Shown here: positions 1 to 8,151 of the stretch, piece after piece
Position numbering within the stretch: position 1 is the stretch's first letter
Layout of the letters: each line of letters begins with the position of its first letter
Source: Sphingomonas xanthus
GTDB lineage: Bacteria; Pseudomonadota; Alphaproteobacteria; Sphingomonadales; Sphingomonadaceae
Direction: 5' to 3'
Assembly: GCF_007998985.1 (NCBI RefSeq)
Contig: NZ_CP041659.1
Span: forward strand, 620,001 to 684,000
DNA length: 64,000 nt
Program-made: the position numbers and the translations under genes
The notes under the pieces: generated by a model
What the model saw: only the letters and a program-made list of their open reading frames with translations
What the model was told of the DNA's origin: nothing
Databases searched by the model: none

Positions 1-100
1 GCAAGGCACCTAGGCTGCCAGCTGCCACTGCCAACCAAGCGCTTAGATCAGCCCGTTCCTCCCGAGCTGCAGTCTTGCCGATGGGGATGGAGGCCGCCAA
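1..100 (-). CDS. EmrB-like MFS drug exporter, N-terminal fragment cut by window edge
   Basis: In the frame directly after the stop of the upstream adaptor gene, the minus strand reads MAASIPIGKT, then AAREERADLSAW, then LAVAAGSLGAL, and runs off the window. That resembles the N-terminus of 14-TM DHA2/EmrB exporters, where a short acidic stretch precedes the first membrane helix. The only plausible start is TTG at 100, with a GAAGG-like ribosome site about 8 bases upstream. Lying 6 bases after an EmrA/HlyD-type adaptor, it would be the inner-membrane partner of a tripartite exporter. The fragment is short, so the family is inferred mainly from context. Confidence 0.55.
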   Translation of the reverse strand, partial: MAASIPIGKTAAREERADLSAWLAVAAGSLGAL

Positions 101-106
101 CTTCGC

Positions 107-1255
107 TTACCTTCTCGCTTCTTGCGCCTTACGGATCCGATCCAACTCGCCGCGAGCCGAACGAGTATCGGCAGTGACGTGCACCGACATGCCGGGCGCC
201 AGCAGCCGCCGGACTTCAGGCGAGGCGTCGATGGCCACCCGAACCGGGATCCGCTGCACGATCTTGGTGAAGTTGCCGGTCGCGTTTTGCGGCGGGAGAA
301 TTGAGAACTGAGCCCCCGTTCCCGGCGCGAAGCTTGCAATTTTTCCGGTCAGCTCAATGCCTGGAAGGGCATCGACCTTGATGGTCACCGGCTGCCCGAC
401 CCGCATGAGCCCGACCTGCGTCTCCTTGAAGTTGGCTTCGACGTAGATTTTGTCGACCGGCACCAAGGTCATCAGCCGCGTGCCTGGCTGAACAAATTGA
501 CCCACGCGCACAGCCAGGTCCCCGACCCGGCCGGCGATGCTGGCCCGGATCGTCGTACTCTGCACATTGACATCGGCGGCCCTCAGCTGCGCCTCGCCCG
601 CCCGGGCCTGCGAGAGCGCCTGCTCGATCTGGGCGTCGAGCGTGCCGAAGCGGCGTTGCGCCGCCAAAACAGCCGCCCGGCGCGTCGCTGCCTGCGCCTG
701 GGCCTGCCGGAGCTGATTTCGCAGCTGGCTAAGCCGCTCGCGCGACTCCGCGCCGGTCCGAGCCAACGGCTCGAAGCGCGCGACCTGTTCGCTCGCGAAG
801 GCGACGTCCGATTGCGCTGCATTCAACTGCGCCTGCGCCTGAGACAAGGCTGCCTGCTGCTCCCCAACCTGAGCGCGAACAGTGTCAGCGGTCGCGCGCG
901 ACGCTTCGATTTGGGCCTGGATCTGCGACGACTGGGCCCGGTAATCGCGCGCATCGAGCAGCGCGAGGGGCTGGCCGGCGCGGACGGTCTGGTTCTCGTC
1001 GACAAAGACGCGATCGATATAGCCACCTATCTTGGGAGCGACGACGACCGAATCCGCCTGAACAAACGCATCGTTGGTGCTTTGCAGATACTTTCCGCGA
1101 GATTCGTAGTCGAGATACCACCAGATTCCGAAAGCGATGGCTACCAAAGCCACAACCAGCAGCGCGATCCGGACATTTCTCGAGCGCAGCGGAGACTTGC
1201 GCTCAGACCCGGCGGCAGAATTTTCGTTCGCATCCATCACTTGTGTGGCCATCAT
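107..1255 (-). CDS. HlyD/EmrA-family membrane fusion protein
   Basis: About 382 residues. A cytoplasmic N-terminus is followed by one membrane helix (VRIALLVVALVAIAFGIWW), a first half-lipoyl segment (VVVAPKIGGYIDRVFVDENQ), a long Gln/Ala-rich coiled coil with repeated AQAQ and QIQAQIEA stretches, and a second half-lipoyl segment (IRASIAGRVGDLAVRVGQF). This is the architecture of EmrA-type adaptors that link an inner-membrane MFS pump to an outer-membrane channel. An ATG pair at 1252-1255 is preferred to an upstream alternative start because it places the helix near the N-terminus. It is co-transcribed with the MFS fragment and divergent from a MarR gene, the usual emrRAB arrangement. Substrate unknown. 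Confidence 0.9.
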   Translation of the reverse strand: MMATQVMDANENSAAGSERKSPLRSRNVRIALLVVALVAIAFGIWWYLDYESRGKYLQSTNDAFVQADSVVVAPKIGGYIDRVFVDENQTVRAGQPLALLDARDYRAQSSQIQAQIEASRATADTVRAQVGEQQAALSQAQAQLNAAQSDVAFASEQVARFEPLARTGAESRERLSQLRNQLRQAQAQAATRRAAVLAAQRRFGTLDAQIEQALSQARAGEAQLRAADVNVQSTTIRASIAGRVGDLAVRVGQFVQPGTRLMTLVPVDKIYVEANFKETQVGLMRVGQPVTIKVDALPGIELTGKIASFAPGTGAQFSILPPQNATGNFTKIVQRIPVRVAIDASPEVRRLLAPGMSVHVTADTRSARGELDRIRKAQEARR

Positions 1256-1284
1256 TCGTTCTCGGAAGGATTGGGAGTCGCAGG

Positions 1285-1296
1285 TTTCTGCAGAAA
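1285..1296. promoter_or_regulatory. Perfect 12-bp palindrome between adaptor and marR, candidate operator
   Basis: TTTCTGCAGAAA is a perfect palindrome lying 30-47 bases from both divergent start codons (1255 minus, 1343 plus). MarR-family dimers usually bind palindromes in such intergenic regions and repress the neighbouring exporter and themselves. The link to this MarR protein is inferred from position only. Confidence 0.4.
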
Positions 1297-1342
1297 AAGG
1301 GCCGCTTGCCCCATCCTCGCAAATGAAGCAAGAGCATATGAT

Positions 1343-1786
1343 ATGGAACCTCACAAACTAATTTCCGTTTCGAAACAGTTCGCTTGGGTTTATCTGCGCC
1401 TGCAGCGCCTCATCGACCGCAACCTTTCTCGACACGGCGCTTCGCTGGCCAAGATCCGTCTCCTTGCATTCCTCGAAGATGGTTCGAAGCGCTCAACGGA
1501 CATTGCGTCATTCTTCGGCCAGGCGCCCCGCACCGTGACGCAGGCGATTGACGCTCTCGAAGCTGCCGGACACTTACGGCGTATGCCGGTTCCCGGCGAC
1601 CGCCGCACCAAACTTCTCGAGCTGACGGCAGAGGGTCGAGCCATGCTCGGGCGGGCCCAGCCGCTCTACGAAACGATACTTTCGCGGACCATGGGCGCAC
1701 TGTCGGAGGACGAGCTCAATAAATTTGCTGATATGCTGACCAAGGTCGAAGCGGCGGTCGACCTGATTGAACCTGCCTCGAAGTGA
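1343..1786 (+). CDS. MarR-family transcriptional regulator
   Basis: 147 residues starting at ATG 1343 (MEPHKLISVSKQF). The open frame extends far upstream, but that part is antisense to the adaptor gene and is not protein-like. The winged helix-turn-helix is clear: SLAKIRLLAFLEDG, then TDIASFFGQAPRTVTQAIDALEAAG (recognition helix), then the wing GDRRTKLLELTAEG. The C-terminal helix completes the dimer interface. It probably represses the divergent exporter genes in response to a small aromatic or drug-like ligand. Its stop overlaps the GTG of the next gene (GTGA), so the two are translationally coupled. Confidence 0.9.
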   Translation: MEPHKLISVSKQFAWVYLRLQRLIDRNLSRHGASLAKIRLLAFLEDGSKRSTDIASFFGQAPRTVTQAIDALEAAGHLRRMPVPGDRRTKLLELTAEGRAMLGRAQPLYETILSRTMGALSEDELNKFADMLTKVEAAVDLIEPASK

Positions 1787-3408
1787 GCCGGAATCCTTCA
1801 ACCGGCTCTCGACGGCAAGAAGCAGAACGCATGCGGGAGCGTGATCGCTTCGCGCAGCTCGTCACACTTCTCGGGCGGCACGGGATGCGCGGTCTGAGCG
1901 CAAAACTAGGTTTTGGCTCACCAGACGATGGGCAGTTCGTCGATGCCCGCCCCGATGCGGTCGTCGCGCTGCTCAGGGATATCGGACCGGTTGGCGTCAA
2001 GTTTGGACAAATCCTCGCCATGCGCAGCGATTTGCTCGGCCCTCAGTGGATCAACGCCCTGTCAACCTTGCAGGACCGCGTTCCGGCCGTTCCCTTTGAG
2101 GAGATCGCTCCGGCGGTTGAGGATGCGATCGGCGGTGATCTGGACAGCTACTTCTCGAGCTTCGACCGGGAGCCGCTTGCCGCCGCGTCAATCGCACAGG
2201 TTCATGCCGCGACGATGCTCGACGGGCGATCGGTCATCGTCAAAATTCGCCGTCCCGGCATCGGCGCGATCGTCGACGCCGACCTCCGGCTGTTGCGCAG
2301 GTTTGCCCGAACGGCCGCAAACCGCATCCCCGAACTCGCCAGGCTCAAGCCCGATGAACTACTCAGTCAATTCGCTGAGAGCCTGGACCGCGAAATGGAC
2401 CTGTCGGCCGAAGGGCGATCAAGCGACTCCATTGGCGCATTTCTCGCCCCCTTAGGCGTCCGTACGGCTTCTTTTGAATGGGAGTTGAGTGGAAGGCGCG
2501 TCAACGTCCAGCAGCGATTGATCGGTACGCCTGCGACAGATCTTGATCGTGCGCGCGAGGCCGGGGTCGATTTACAGGCCGTAGCGCGCACTTACGCACA
2601 GGCGATCTTGCGGTCGATCATCTTCCACGGGCAGTTCCATGCCGACCCGCATCCGGGCAATGTGATTTTGCTGCAAGACGGGTCGCTTGGTTTCATCGAT
2701 TTTGGCGCGGTTGGTACGCTTTTGCCGCGGCGGCGTGATCAACTGGTCCAGCTCGCCCTTTCTATCGCGTCCGACGATGTTGCCGGGGTAGCAGACATCC
2801 TGATGATCTGGGCGGGGGATCCTGAAGTGGATCGGGACCGGCTGGAGTTCGCGCTGGGCGAATTGATCGATAGCTTCAAGGATGTTGTGCTCTCGAACGT
2901 CGATCTTTCCAAAATCTTCGAGCAGGTCTTCCGTCTGCTGCGGGAGTTTCAGCTGGCATTGCCGCCAGATCTTGCTCTCGTACTACGAACGTTATTGACC
3001 GCCGAAGGGTTCGTTCGTCGACTGGACCCGGCGTTCAATATCGCTGATGAACTGGCGCCGGTCGCACGAGAGCTGATCGCCGAACGAACGAGCCTTATCA
3101 CGCTCAAGAAGGAAGCAAAGAAGATCGGAGTGGCCTTAGCGCGTGCAACGCTGAGCACTCCGGAAATCATCGGGCAAATCGATAAATTCGCTCGCACTGG
3201 AAAAATACCCGTGACCATTTCCGCGACCGATCTTCAAATCCTTTCGCGGGCCTTTGAAAAAAAGCCAGCGAGCAATCCAGGCGTGATACCGGCAGCACTG
3301 TTGATTTCGGCTGCGATTCTCTCATCTGATTGGCCAGTTTTGGCTGTTTGCAGCGCAGCTGCCGGCGCGCTGATGATATTGCGAACATGGATACATCGCA
3401 ATTCCTAG
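1783..3408 (+). CDS. ABC1/UbiB-family atypical kinase-like protein
   Basis: 541 residues from GTG 1783; an in-frame ATG at 1831 is an alternative start. Diagnostic UbiB features are the KxGQ motif (VGVKFGQILAMRSDLLG), the Ala-rich loop replacing the glycine loop (PLAAASIAQVHAA), the conserved lysine in VIVKIRRPG, the catalytic FHADPHPGN and the metal-binding IDFGAVG. Two hydrophobic segments close the C-terminus, as in membrane-anchored UbiB. The family supports ubiquinone biosynthesis or lipid handling at the inner membrane. Coupling to a marR/exporter cluster rather than to ubi genes suggests a paralogue rather than the housekeeping ubiB. Confidence 0.88.
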   Translation: MSRNPSTGSRRQEAERMRERDRFAQLVTLLGRHGMRGLSAKLGFGSPDDGQFVDARPDAVVALLRDIGPVGVKFGQILAMRSDLLGPQWINALSTLQDRVPAVPFEEIAPAVEDAIGGDLDSYFSSFDREPLAAASIAQVHAATMLDGRSVIVKIRRPGIGAIVDADLRLLRRFARTAANRIPELARLKPDELLSQFAESLDREMDLSAEGRSSDSIGAFLAPLGVRTASFEWELSGRRVNVQQRLIGTPATDLDRAREAGVDLQAVARTYAQAILRSIIFHGQFHADPHPGNVILLQDGSLGFIDFGAVGTLLPRRRDQLVQLALSIASDDVAGVADILMIWAGDPEVDRDRLEFALGELIDSFKDVVLSNVDLSKIFEQVFRLLREFQLALPPDLALVLRTLLTAEGFVRRLDPAFNIADELAPVARELIAERTSLITLKKEAKKIGVALARATLSTPEIIGQIDKFARTGKIPVTISATDLQILSRAFEKKPASNPGVIPAALLISAAILSSDWPVLAVCSAAAGALMILRTWIHRNS

Positions 3409-3889
3409 CCTCGAATAATGATTCTGCCTTCCCTTTGCTTCGTCGCGGCGTGCAACGCGGTCTCTAAAACATCTTTGATGGGACGGCGGGGCTTGCGAAA
3501 CTCGCTTATTCTTCAGACCGGAAATCGAATCTTGTGCCAGTTTGCGTGGAACTGGACCTCCGGTTGGTTCAAACCCCTTTTCGCAGCATCGGGATCGAAT
3601 GTCTGCTTTCCGAAAAGCAATTTTTGGCTCTGAATGACCGCGAAGGGCGCTAAGCGGCCATACGGCTAATGACCGCAATGGGTCGATCTCTGCCACAAGC
3701 GAATGACGGCGTCTGGCCGAATGCGGACGGTCCACTTTCTAGCTGAGAATGTGCTTTCGTTGCCGATTACATCGGCGGCAGCCGCTGCTCCGACATACCC
3801 CAACCTCGCAACGCACCACTGCCCCGAAATTGAACGCCAGCCGGCCAGCATTTGCTCTTTGACAAAGATAACCAGTCTGCATGTCGGCG
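3409..3889. other. Non-coding gap with a copy of a degenerate dispersed repeat
   Basis: No frame here reads like protein and no tRNA fold is visible. The stretch around 3595-3690 contains short motifs (ATGTCTGCTTTCC, GAATGACCGCGAAGG, GACCGCAATGGGTC at 3671-3684). The last of these is the reverse complement of GACCCATTGCGG(A/T)C, which recurs at 40591-40604 and, less exactly, at 40973-40986. It looks like decayed intergenic repeat sequence. Confidence 0.4.
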
Positions 3890-3921
3890 CTTGACCCTGA
3901 CATGGTGTCAAGGTCCATTTA
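3890..3921 (+). promoter_or_regulatory. CueR/MerR-type promoter of the copper operon
   Basis: The -35 element TTGACC (3891-3896) and a -10-like CATTTA (3916-3921) are separated by 19 bp, the over-long spacing typical of MerR-family promoters. Inside lies the dyad CTTGAC...GTCAAG with an 11-bp centre (3890-3911). The promoter sits 35 bp upstream of the P-type ATPase start, and the operon encodes its own CueR, so metal-responsive autoregulation is likely. It shares its form with the second MerR-type promoter at 16416-16446. Confidence 0.75.
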
Positions 3922-3955
3922 GGCGTCGGAAGAGTCGATCGGAAGGAAGTTCGCC

Positions 3956-6328
3956 ATGGCAGAATGCTGTCACAAAGGCACCGAGGGCGTCGCAGCTACC
4001 GAAGGAATGAACGGTACGCTGGTCACCGATCCGGTGTGCGGGATGAAGGTCGACACCCGGACGACCGAGCATCGCTACGACTTCGCCGACCAGCCGTATT
4101 ATTTTTGCAGTGCCCGCTGTCTCGACAGGTTCGCTGCCAATCCCGATGCCTATCTGAATCCCGCAGCAAGCGGCCCTGCGATCGGTCATCCGGCCGAGGG
4201 GGCATCTGCGGAACCGGCAGTCGGAACGATCTGGACCTGCCCGATGCATTTGGAGATCCGACGGGACAAGCCGGGCCAGTGTCCGATTTGCGGCATGGCT
4301 CTGGAGCCACTTGAGCCGACGCTCGACGAAGGGCCCAATCCCGAATTAATCGACATGAGCCGCCGTTTCTTGGTTAGCGCAGCACTCAGCTTGCCGCTTG
4401 TCATCCTGACCTTCGGCGCCGAGCTTTTCGGCTGGGAGCCGATCCCGATGCGAACCTCGATGTGGGTGCAGCTTGCGCTCGCCACGCCGGTGGTGTTGTG
4501 GGGCGGCTGGCCATTCTTCGAGCGCTTCTGGGCAAGCCTCAAGACCCGCAACCTCAACATGTTCACCTTGATCGGTCTCGGCGTGGGCGTTGCCTACGGC
4601 TATAGCGTCGTGGCCGCTGTCACCCCGGAGAGTTTCCCGACTTCGCTGCGAACGATGGGCGGTCTCGTCCCCGTCTACTTTGAGGCCGCAGCGGTCATCA
4701 CGACGCTGGTGCTGTTGGGCCAGGTGCTGGAACTGCGGGCACGGAGCGCGACTGGAGCGGCGATCAAGTCACTTCTGGGCCTCGCGCCCAAGACTGCAAG
4801 GCGTGTCCGTGACAACGCCGAGGAGGACATTCCGCTGGAGCATGTCCAAGTCGGCGACTGGCTCCGTATCCGGCCCGGCGAGAAGATCCCGGTGGATGGG
4901 GTGATCGTCGACGGTCACAGCTCGGTCGATGAGTCGATGATCAGCGGCGAGCCTGTCCCGGTCGAAAAGCTGGCCGGCCAGAGGGTCACTGGCGCGACTG
5001 TCAACGGCACCGGCAGCTTGTTGATGCGCGCAGAGCGGGTCGGTCGCGATACCATGCTGGCGCAGATCGTCCGCATGGTGGCCGATGCGCAGCGATCGCG
5101 AGCGCCGATCCAGAAGCTCGCCGATCAAGTGTCCGCCTGGTTCGTCCCCGGCGTGGTCTTGGTATCGATCGCCGCGTTCGCGGTGTGGAGCCTGGTCGGC
5201 CCTGAACCGCGCCTTGCCCACGCGTTGGTCAACGCGATCGCAGTATTGATCATTGCCTGCCCCTGCGCGCTCGGCCTCGCCACCCCCATGTCGATCATGG
5301 TCGGGACCGGCCGTGGCGCATCGGTGGGTGTGTTGGTCAAGAATGCCGAAGCACTGGAGCTGATGGAGAAGGTCGACACGCTGGTCGTCGACAAGACCGG
5401 CACACTCACCGAGGGCAGGCCCAGGCTGGTCGGCGTCAATACTTTCGATGGCTTCGACGAGCACGATGTGCTGCGTCTTGCGGCTTCCTTGGAGCGTGGC
5501 AGCGAGCACCCTTTGGCTGAAGCCATCGTCAGCGGCGCGGAAGAGCGGGAAATCGACCTTCCGCCAAGCAGCGACTTCAAGTCGGTCACCGGCAAAGGCG
5601 TGAGCGGCACGGTCGACGGACGAAAGGTCGCTCTGGGCAACACGGCGATGCTTGCCGAGCTCGGCATCGATACGGCGCCGCTGGAAGCAAGCGCGGACCA
5701 GCATCGCGCCGACGGCCAGGGCGTTATGTTCGTGGCCATCGACGGCAAGCTCGCCGGGCTTCTGGTGGTGGCAGATCCGATCAAAAAGAGCGCGGCTGAT
5801 GCCGTGGCCGAATTGCGGCGCGCTGCCGTCCATGTTGTCATGATGACCGGCGACAACCGCCGCACCGCCGAGGCCGTCGCCCGCAGAGTCGGCATCGACG
5901 AGGTCATGGCGGATGTCCTGCCCGATCAGAAGCAGGCAAAGGTCGCGGAATTGCGCTCAGCCGGACGCAGGGTCGCAATGGCCGGCGACGGCATTAACGA
6001 CGCCCCGGCTTTGGCTGCCGCCGATGTCGGCCTCGCGATGGGCACCGGCACCGATGTTGCAATGGAAAGCGCGCATGTGACGCTGGTGAAAGGCGATCTC
6101 GTAGGAATTGTTAGGGCTCGGCATTTGAGCCGGGCGACGATGCGCAACATCCGCCAGAACCTGTTCTTCTCCTTCATTTTCAATGCGGCCGGCGTGCCGA
6201 TCGCGGCTGGTGTGCTTTACCCCTGGTTCGGCATCCTGCTGTCGCCGATCATCGCCGGCGCGGCGATGGCCTTCAGTTCGGTCGCGGTGATCGGCAATTC
6301 GCTGCGGCTGAATCGGGTGAGGTTGTGA
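3956..6328 (+). CDS. Copper-translocating P1B-type ATPase with YHS and heavy-metal-binding N-terminal domains
   Basis: 790 residues, good ribosome site (GGAAGGAAG). The N-terminus has a YHS domain (about 22-67, VCGMKV ... FCSARC) and a Cys-rich heavy-metal-binding domain (93-118, CPMH ... CPICGM) in place of the usual HMA domain. The ATPase core follows: actuator ISGEP, the transmembrane metal site CPC (435-437), the phosphorylated D479 in DKTGT, the HP motif (SEHPLAEA), MTGDN and GDGIND (677-682). It pumps Cu(I), possibly also Ag(I), out of the cytoplasm. It heads an operon with a methyltransferase and cueR behind a MerR-type promoter. Not to be confused with the multicopper oxidase CopA at 8152. 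Confidence 0.95.
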   Translation: MAECCHKGTEGVAATEGMNGTLVTDPVCGMKVDTRTTEHRYDFADQPYYFCSARCLDRFAANPDAYLNPAASGPAIGHPAEGASAEPAVGTIWTCPMHLEIRRDKPGQCPICGMALEPLEPTLDEGPNPELIDMSRRFLVSAALSLPLVILTFGAELFGWEPIPMRTSMWVQLALATPVVLWGGWPFFERFWASLKTRNLNMFTLIGLGVGVAYGYSVVAAVTPESFPTSLRTMGGLVPVYFEAAAVITTLVLLGQVLELRARSATGAAIKSLLGLAPKTARRVRDNAEEDIPLEHVQVGDWLRIRPGEKIPVDGVIVDGHSSVDESMISGEPVPVEKLAGQRVTGATVNGTGSLLMRAERVGRDTMLAQIVRMVADAQRSRAPIQKLADQVSAWFVPGVVLVSIAAFAVWSLVGPEPRLAHALVNAIAVLIIACPCALGLATPMSIMVGTGRGASVGVLVKNAEALELMEKVDTLVVDKTGTLTEGRPRLVGVNTFDGFDEHDVLRLAASLERGSEHPLAEAIVSGAEEREIDLPPSSDFKSVTGKGVSGTVDGRKVALGNTAMLAELGIDTAPLEASADQHRADGQGVMFVAIDGKLAGLLVVADPIKKSAADAVAELRRAAVHVVMMTGDNRRTAEAVARRVGIDEVMADVLPDQKQAKVAELRSAGRRVAMAGDGINDAPALAAADVGLAMGTGTDVAMESAHVTLVKGDLVGIVRARHLSRATMRNIRQNLFFSFIFNAAGVPIAAGVLYPWFGILLSPIIAGAAMAFSSVAVIGNSLRLNRVRL

Positions 6329-6987
6329 GCGCCGCCCCTTACACTCCGCCGCTCGGCGTCGCGGCTCTAACGCCGTTTTACGATCGGGCGATTGGTCTGT
6401 TCACGAGAGAAGCGCATTGGCGCTCCAAACTGGCGAAAGCCATTGATCCGCGACCCGGAGAGACGATCCTGGATGTCGGCTCTGGAACCGGTAGCCTGGG
6501 TGTTATCCTCTCGAGCAGGGAGCCGAATGCTTTCTATCGGGGCATCGATCCTGATGCCGATGCTGTGCGCTCGGCTCGATCGAAAGCCAAGTCGGCTGGA
6601 TCGAGCGCATTGTTCGACGAAGGGTTTTTGGCTGACAAGCCACCGTCGGATGAACACCGGGTTGACAAGGTAGCCAGTAGTCTCGTCTTCCATCAGGTGC
6701 CCCTTAGCGAGAAAATTCGGCTTTTGGCCGCCATGCGGGACTGGTTGAAGCCCGGTGGTTCAATCTTCATTGCCGATTACGGCGAGCAGCGCTCGATCCC
6801 GATGAAGGTGGCTTTCCGTTTCACCGTTCAGTTGCTCGATGGCGTTTCCGATACCCAGCCGAACGCCGATGGTATCCTGCCCCGCTTGATGCGTGAGGCG
6901 GGGTTCATCGATGTTCGACAGCTAGACCGCATCGCCACGCCCAGCGGGTCAATCGATCTGCTGACCGCGAGGAAAATCACGGCATGA
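6325..6987 (+). CDS. Class I SAM-dependent methyltransferase
   Basis: 220 residues from GTG 6325, overlapping the ATPase stop (GTGA) and itself overlapped by cueR (ATGA). The SAM-binding glycine motif is [12 protein letters not shown] (48-59), followed by an acidic residue after the second strand (GIDPDADA) and the post-motif [15 protein letters not shown], as in UbiE-like enzymes. The substrate cannot be read from the sequence. Tight coupling between a copper pump and its regulator argues for a role in metal stress, but this is inference. Confidence 0.85.
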   Translation: MSAAPYTPPLGVAALTPFYDRAIGLFTREAHWRSKLAKAIDPRPGETILDVGSGTGSLGVILSSREPNAFYRGIDPDADAVRSARSKAKSAGSSALFDEGFLADKPPSDEHRVDKVASSLVFHQVPLSEKIRLLAAMRDWLKPGGSIFIADYGEQRSIPMKVAFRFTVQLLDGVSDTQPNADGILPRLMREAGFIDVRQLDRIATPSGSIDLLTARKITA

Positions 6988-7373
6988 AAATCGGCCAAGC
7001 ATCGATCGCGTCCGGCGTCAGCCAGCGCATGATCCGTCATTACGAGAAGATCGGTCTCATGCCGCCGGCCGCGCGCCGCGACTCCGGCTATCGCGATTAC
7101 GATGACCGGGATCTCCACACGCTTCGGTTCATCGGCAGGGCTCGCGATCTCGGATTTCCGATCGACGAGATCCGCCAGCTGCTGGCACTTTGGAGCGATA
7201 AGGATCGCGCAAGCGCCGATGTAAAGGAAATTGCCTTGGCTCGCGCAGCGGAACTCCGCGACAGGATTGAGGTTCTGCAAGGCATGAAGCGAACTCTGGA
7301 ACGATTAGCGGCCAGTTGCCACGGAGACGCTCGCCCCGATTGTCCGATCCTCGACGAACTGGACGCGGAATAA
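6984..7373 (+). CDS. cueR: CueR-type MerR-family copper-responsive regulator
   Basis: 129 residues. The N-terminal winged HTH (IGQASIASGVSQRMIRHYEKIGL) and RFIGRARDLGF are typical of MerR proteins. The metal-site residues match E. coli CueR numbering exactly: C112 and C120 (CHGDARPDC) with Ser at 77 rather than Cys. In this family that pattern gives a two-coordinate site selective for +1 ions (Cu, Ag, Au). It sits third in the operon it is expected to activate through the promoter at 3890-3921. A gold-responsive GolS-like role is the main alternative. Confidence 0.9.
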   Translation: MKIGQASIASGVSQRMIRHYEKIGLMPPAARRDSGYRDYDDRDLHTLRFIGRARDLGFPIDEIRQLLALWSDKDRASADVKEIALARAAELRDRIEVLQGMKRTLERLAASCHGDARPDCPILDELDAE

Positions 7374-7378
7374 CACTC

Positions 7379-7774
7379 ATGGCCGCTTCAAAGACCACTC
7401 GATTGTATATTCTGGGTTTTGCGCCCATATCGGCGCTTGTGAATGCCCGAGCGATCTTCTCGATTCTCATTGCCGTAGCGATGCTGTTTGCGCCGTTGGC
7501 GATGCAGTCTGGCGCGGCGATGGCCATGGCGCCAACCGACCATCACGCCCAGATGATGGGCAAGGGACACTGCGACAAGAGTTCGAGCTCCGACAAGGAT
7601 ACCAGCAAGGCTGGCAAGAGCTGCTGTGTGGCCATGTGTGCAGCAGTTGCCGTGACGCCGGCGGCGTCGATTGAGCCTCATGCTTATGCGAGGGTCAGTC
7701 CCTCCGTAACGCCTCAAGGTTTCCAGTTCGGCTATTTCGGAGAACTCCCCACACCCCCTCCGCGGGTGGCGTGA
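7379..7774 (+). CDS. Small secreted/membrane-anchored His- and Cys-containing protein of the copper operon
   Basis: 131 residues from ATG 7379, 5 bases after cueR. The frame is open further upstream, but that part overlaps cueR. A hydrophobic segment (RAIFSILIAVAMLFAPLAMQ) looks like a signal peptide or anchor, followed by DHHAQMMGKGHCDK, a Ser/Lys/Asp linker and SCCVAMC. Clustered Met, His and Cys suggest periplasmic copper binding. I do not recognise a named family. The stop lies at the base of the hairpin at 7771. Confidence 0.7.
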   Translation: MAASKTTRLYILGFAPISALVNARAIFSILIAVAMLFAPLAMQSGAAMAMAPTDHHAQMMGKGHCDKSSSSDKDTSKAGKSCCVAMCAAVAVTPAASIEPHAYARVSPSVTPQGFQFGYFGELPTPPPRVA

Positions 7775-7798
7775 AAATCGACTTCAACCGATTTTCAC
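7771..7798 (+). other. Perfect 10-bp stem-loop at the end of the upstream gene
   Basis: GTGAAAATCG (7771-7780) pairs perfectly with CGATTTTCAC (7789-7798) around an 8-base loop. It starts at the stop codon of the previous gene and ends 10 bases before the next ATG. It has no U-tract, so it is more likely an mRNA-stabilising or processing hairpin, or a protein-binding palindrome, than a terminator. Confidence 0.6.
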
Positions 7799-7808
7799 GG
7801 AGTTACCA

Positions 7809-8072
7809 ATGAACAAGATGATGCTTGCGATCGCGATGTCGATCGCCCTTCCGGCCGTTGCCAGCGCGCAAACGGCCCCCGCTCCGGCACCCAAGAAGAT
7901 GGAGTGCTGCGAGAAGATGAAAGAGAAGTGCGACTGCTGCAAGGACATGGCCAAGATGGACCATTCCAAGCACGACACGAAGGCCGGTGCCGACGCGCAC
8001 GCGGGCCACAACATGTCGCCTTCTCCGGCGGCAGCGCCGAGCGCTGACGCTCACCAAAACCACGGCAACTAA
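7809..8072 (+). CDS. Small periplasmic Cys/His/Met-rich copper-binding protein
   Basis: 87 residues: a signal peptide (MNKMMLAIAMSIALPAVASA, cut before QTAPA), then a short mature protein with two CC pairs (MECCEKMKEKCDCCKDM), KMDHSKHD and a His-rich tail (HAGHNM, HQNHGN). Such compact metal-ligand-rich proteins in copper operons act as periplasmic sponges or chaperones. The function is inferred from composition. It lies between two hairpins. Confidence 0.8.
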   Translation: MNKMMLAIAMSIALPAVASAQTAPAPAPKKMECCEKMKEKCDCCKDMAKMDHSKHDTKAGADAHAGHNMSPSPAAAPSADAHQNHGN

Positions 8073-8084
8073 CGATTGCTGACT

Positions 8085-8114
8085 CCTGTCGCCGGGCATT
8101 CGCCCGGTGGCAGG
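8085..8114 (+). other. 13-bp stem-loop upstream of multicopper oxidase gene
   Basis: CCTGTCGCCGGGC (8085-8097) pairs with GCCCGGTGGCAGG (8102-8114), with two G-U pairs and an ATTC loop. No U-tract follows, so full termination is doubtful. It could set differential expression within the operon. It buries an in-frame GTG at 8107, which supports starting the oxidase at ATG 8152. Confidence 0.6.
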
Positions 8115-8151
8115 ACCGGCAAATTTGTCCGTGACCGAGCGACGATTCCCT

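Noticed and set aside
497..1342. Long N-terminal extension of the marR frame
   Set aside because: It is antisense to the HlyD adaptor and has no domain; the HTH protein starts at 1343.
3560..3585. GGTTCAAACCCC, tRNA T-loop-like
   Set aside because: No matching D-arm, anticodon stem or acceptor stem nearby.
4769..5833. 354-residue minus-strand frame
   Set aside because: Antisense to the P-type ATPase, whose motifs are intact on the plus strand.
8107..8151. Upstream GTG start for the multicopper oxidase
   Set aside because: It lies within a 13-bp hairpin and would push the Tat signal away from the N-terminus.
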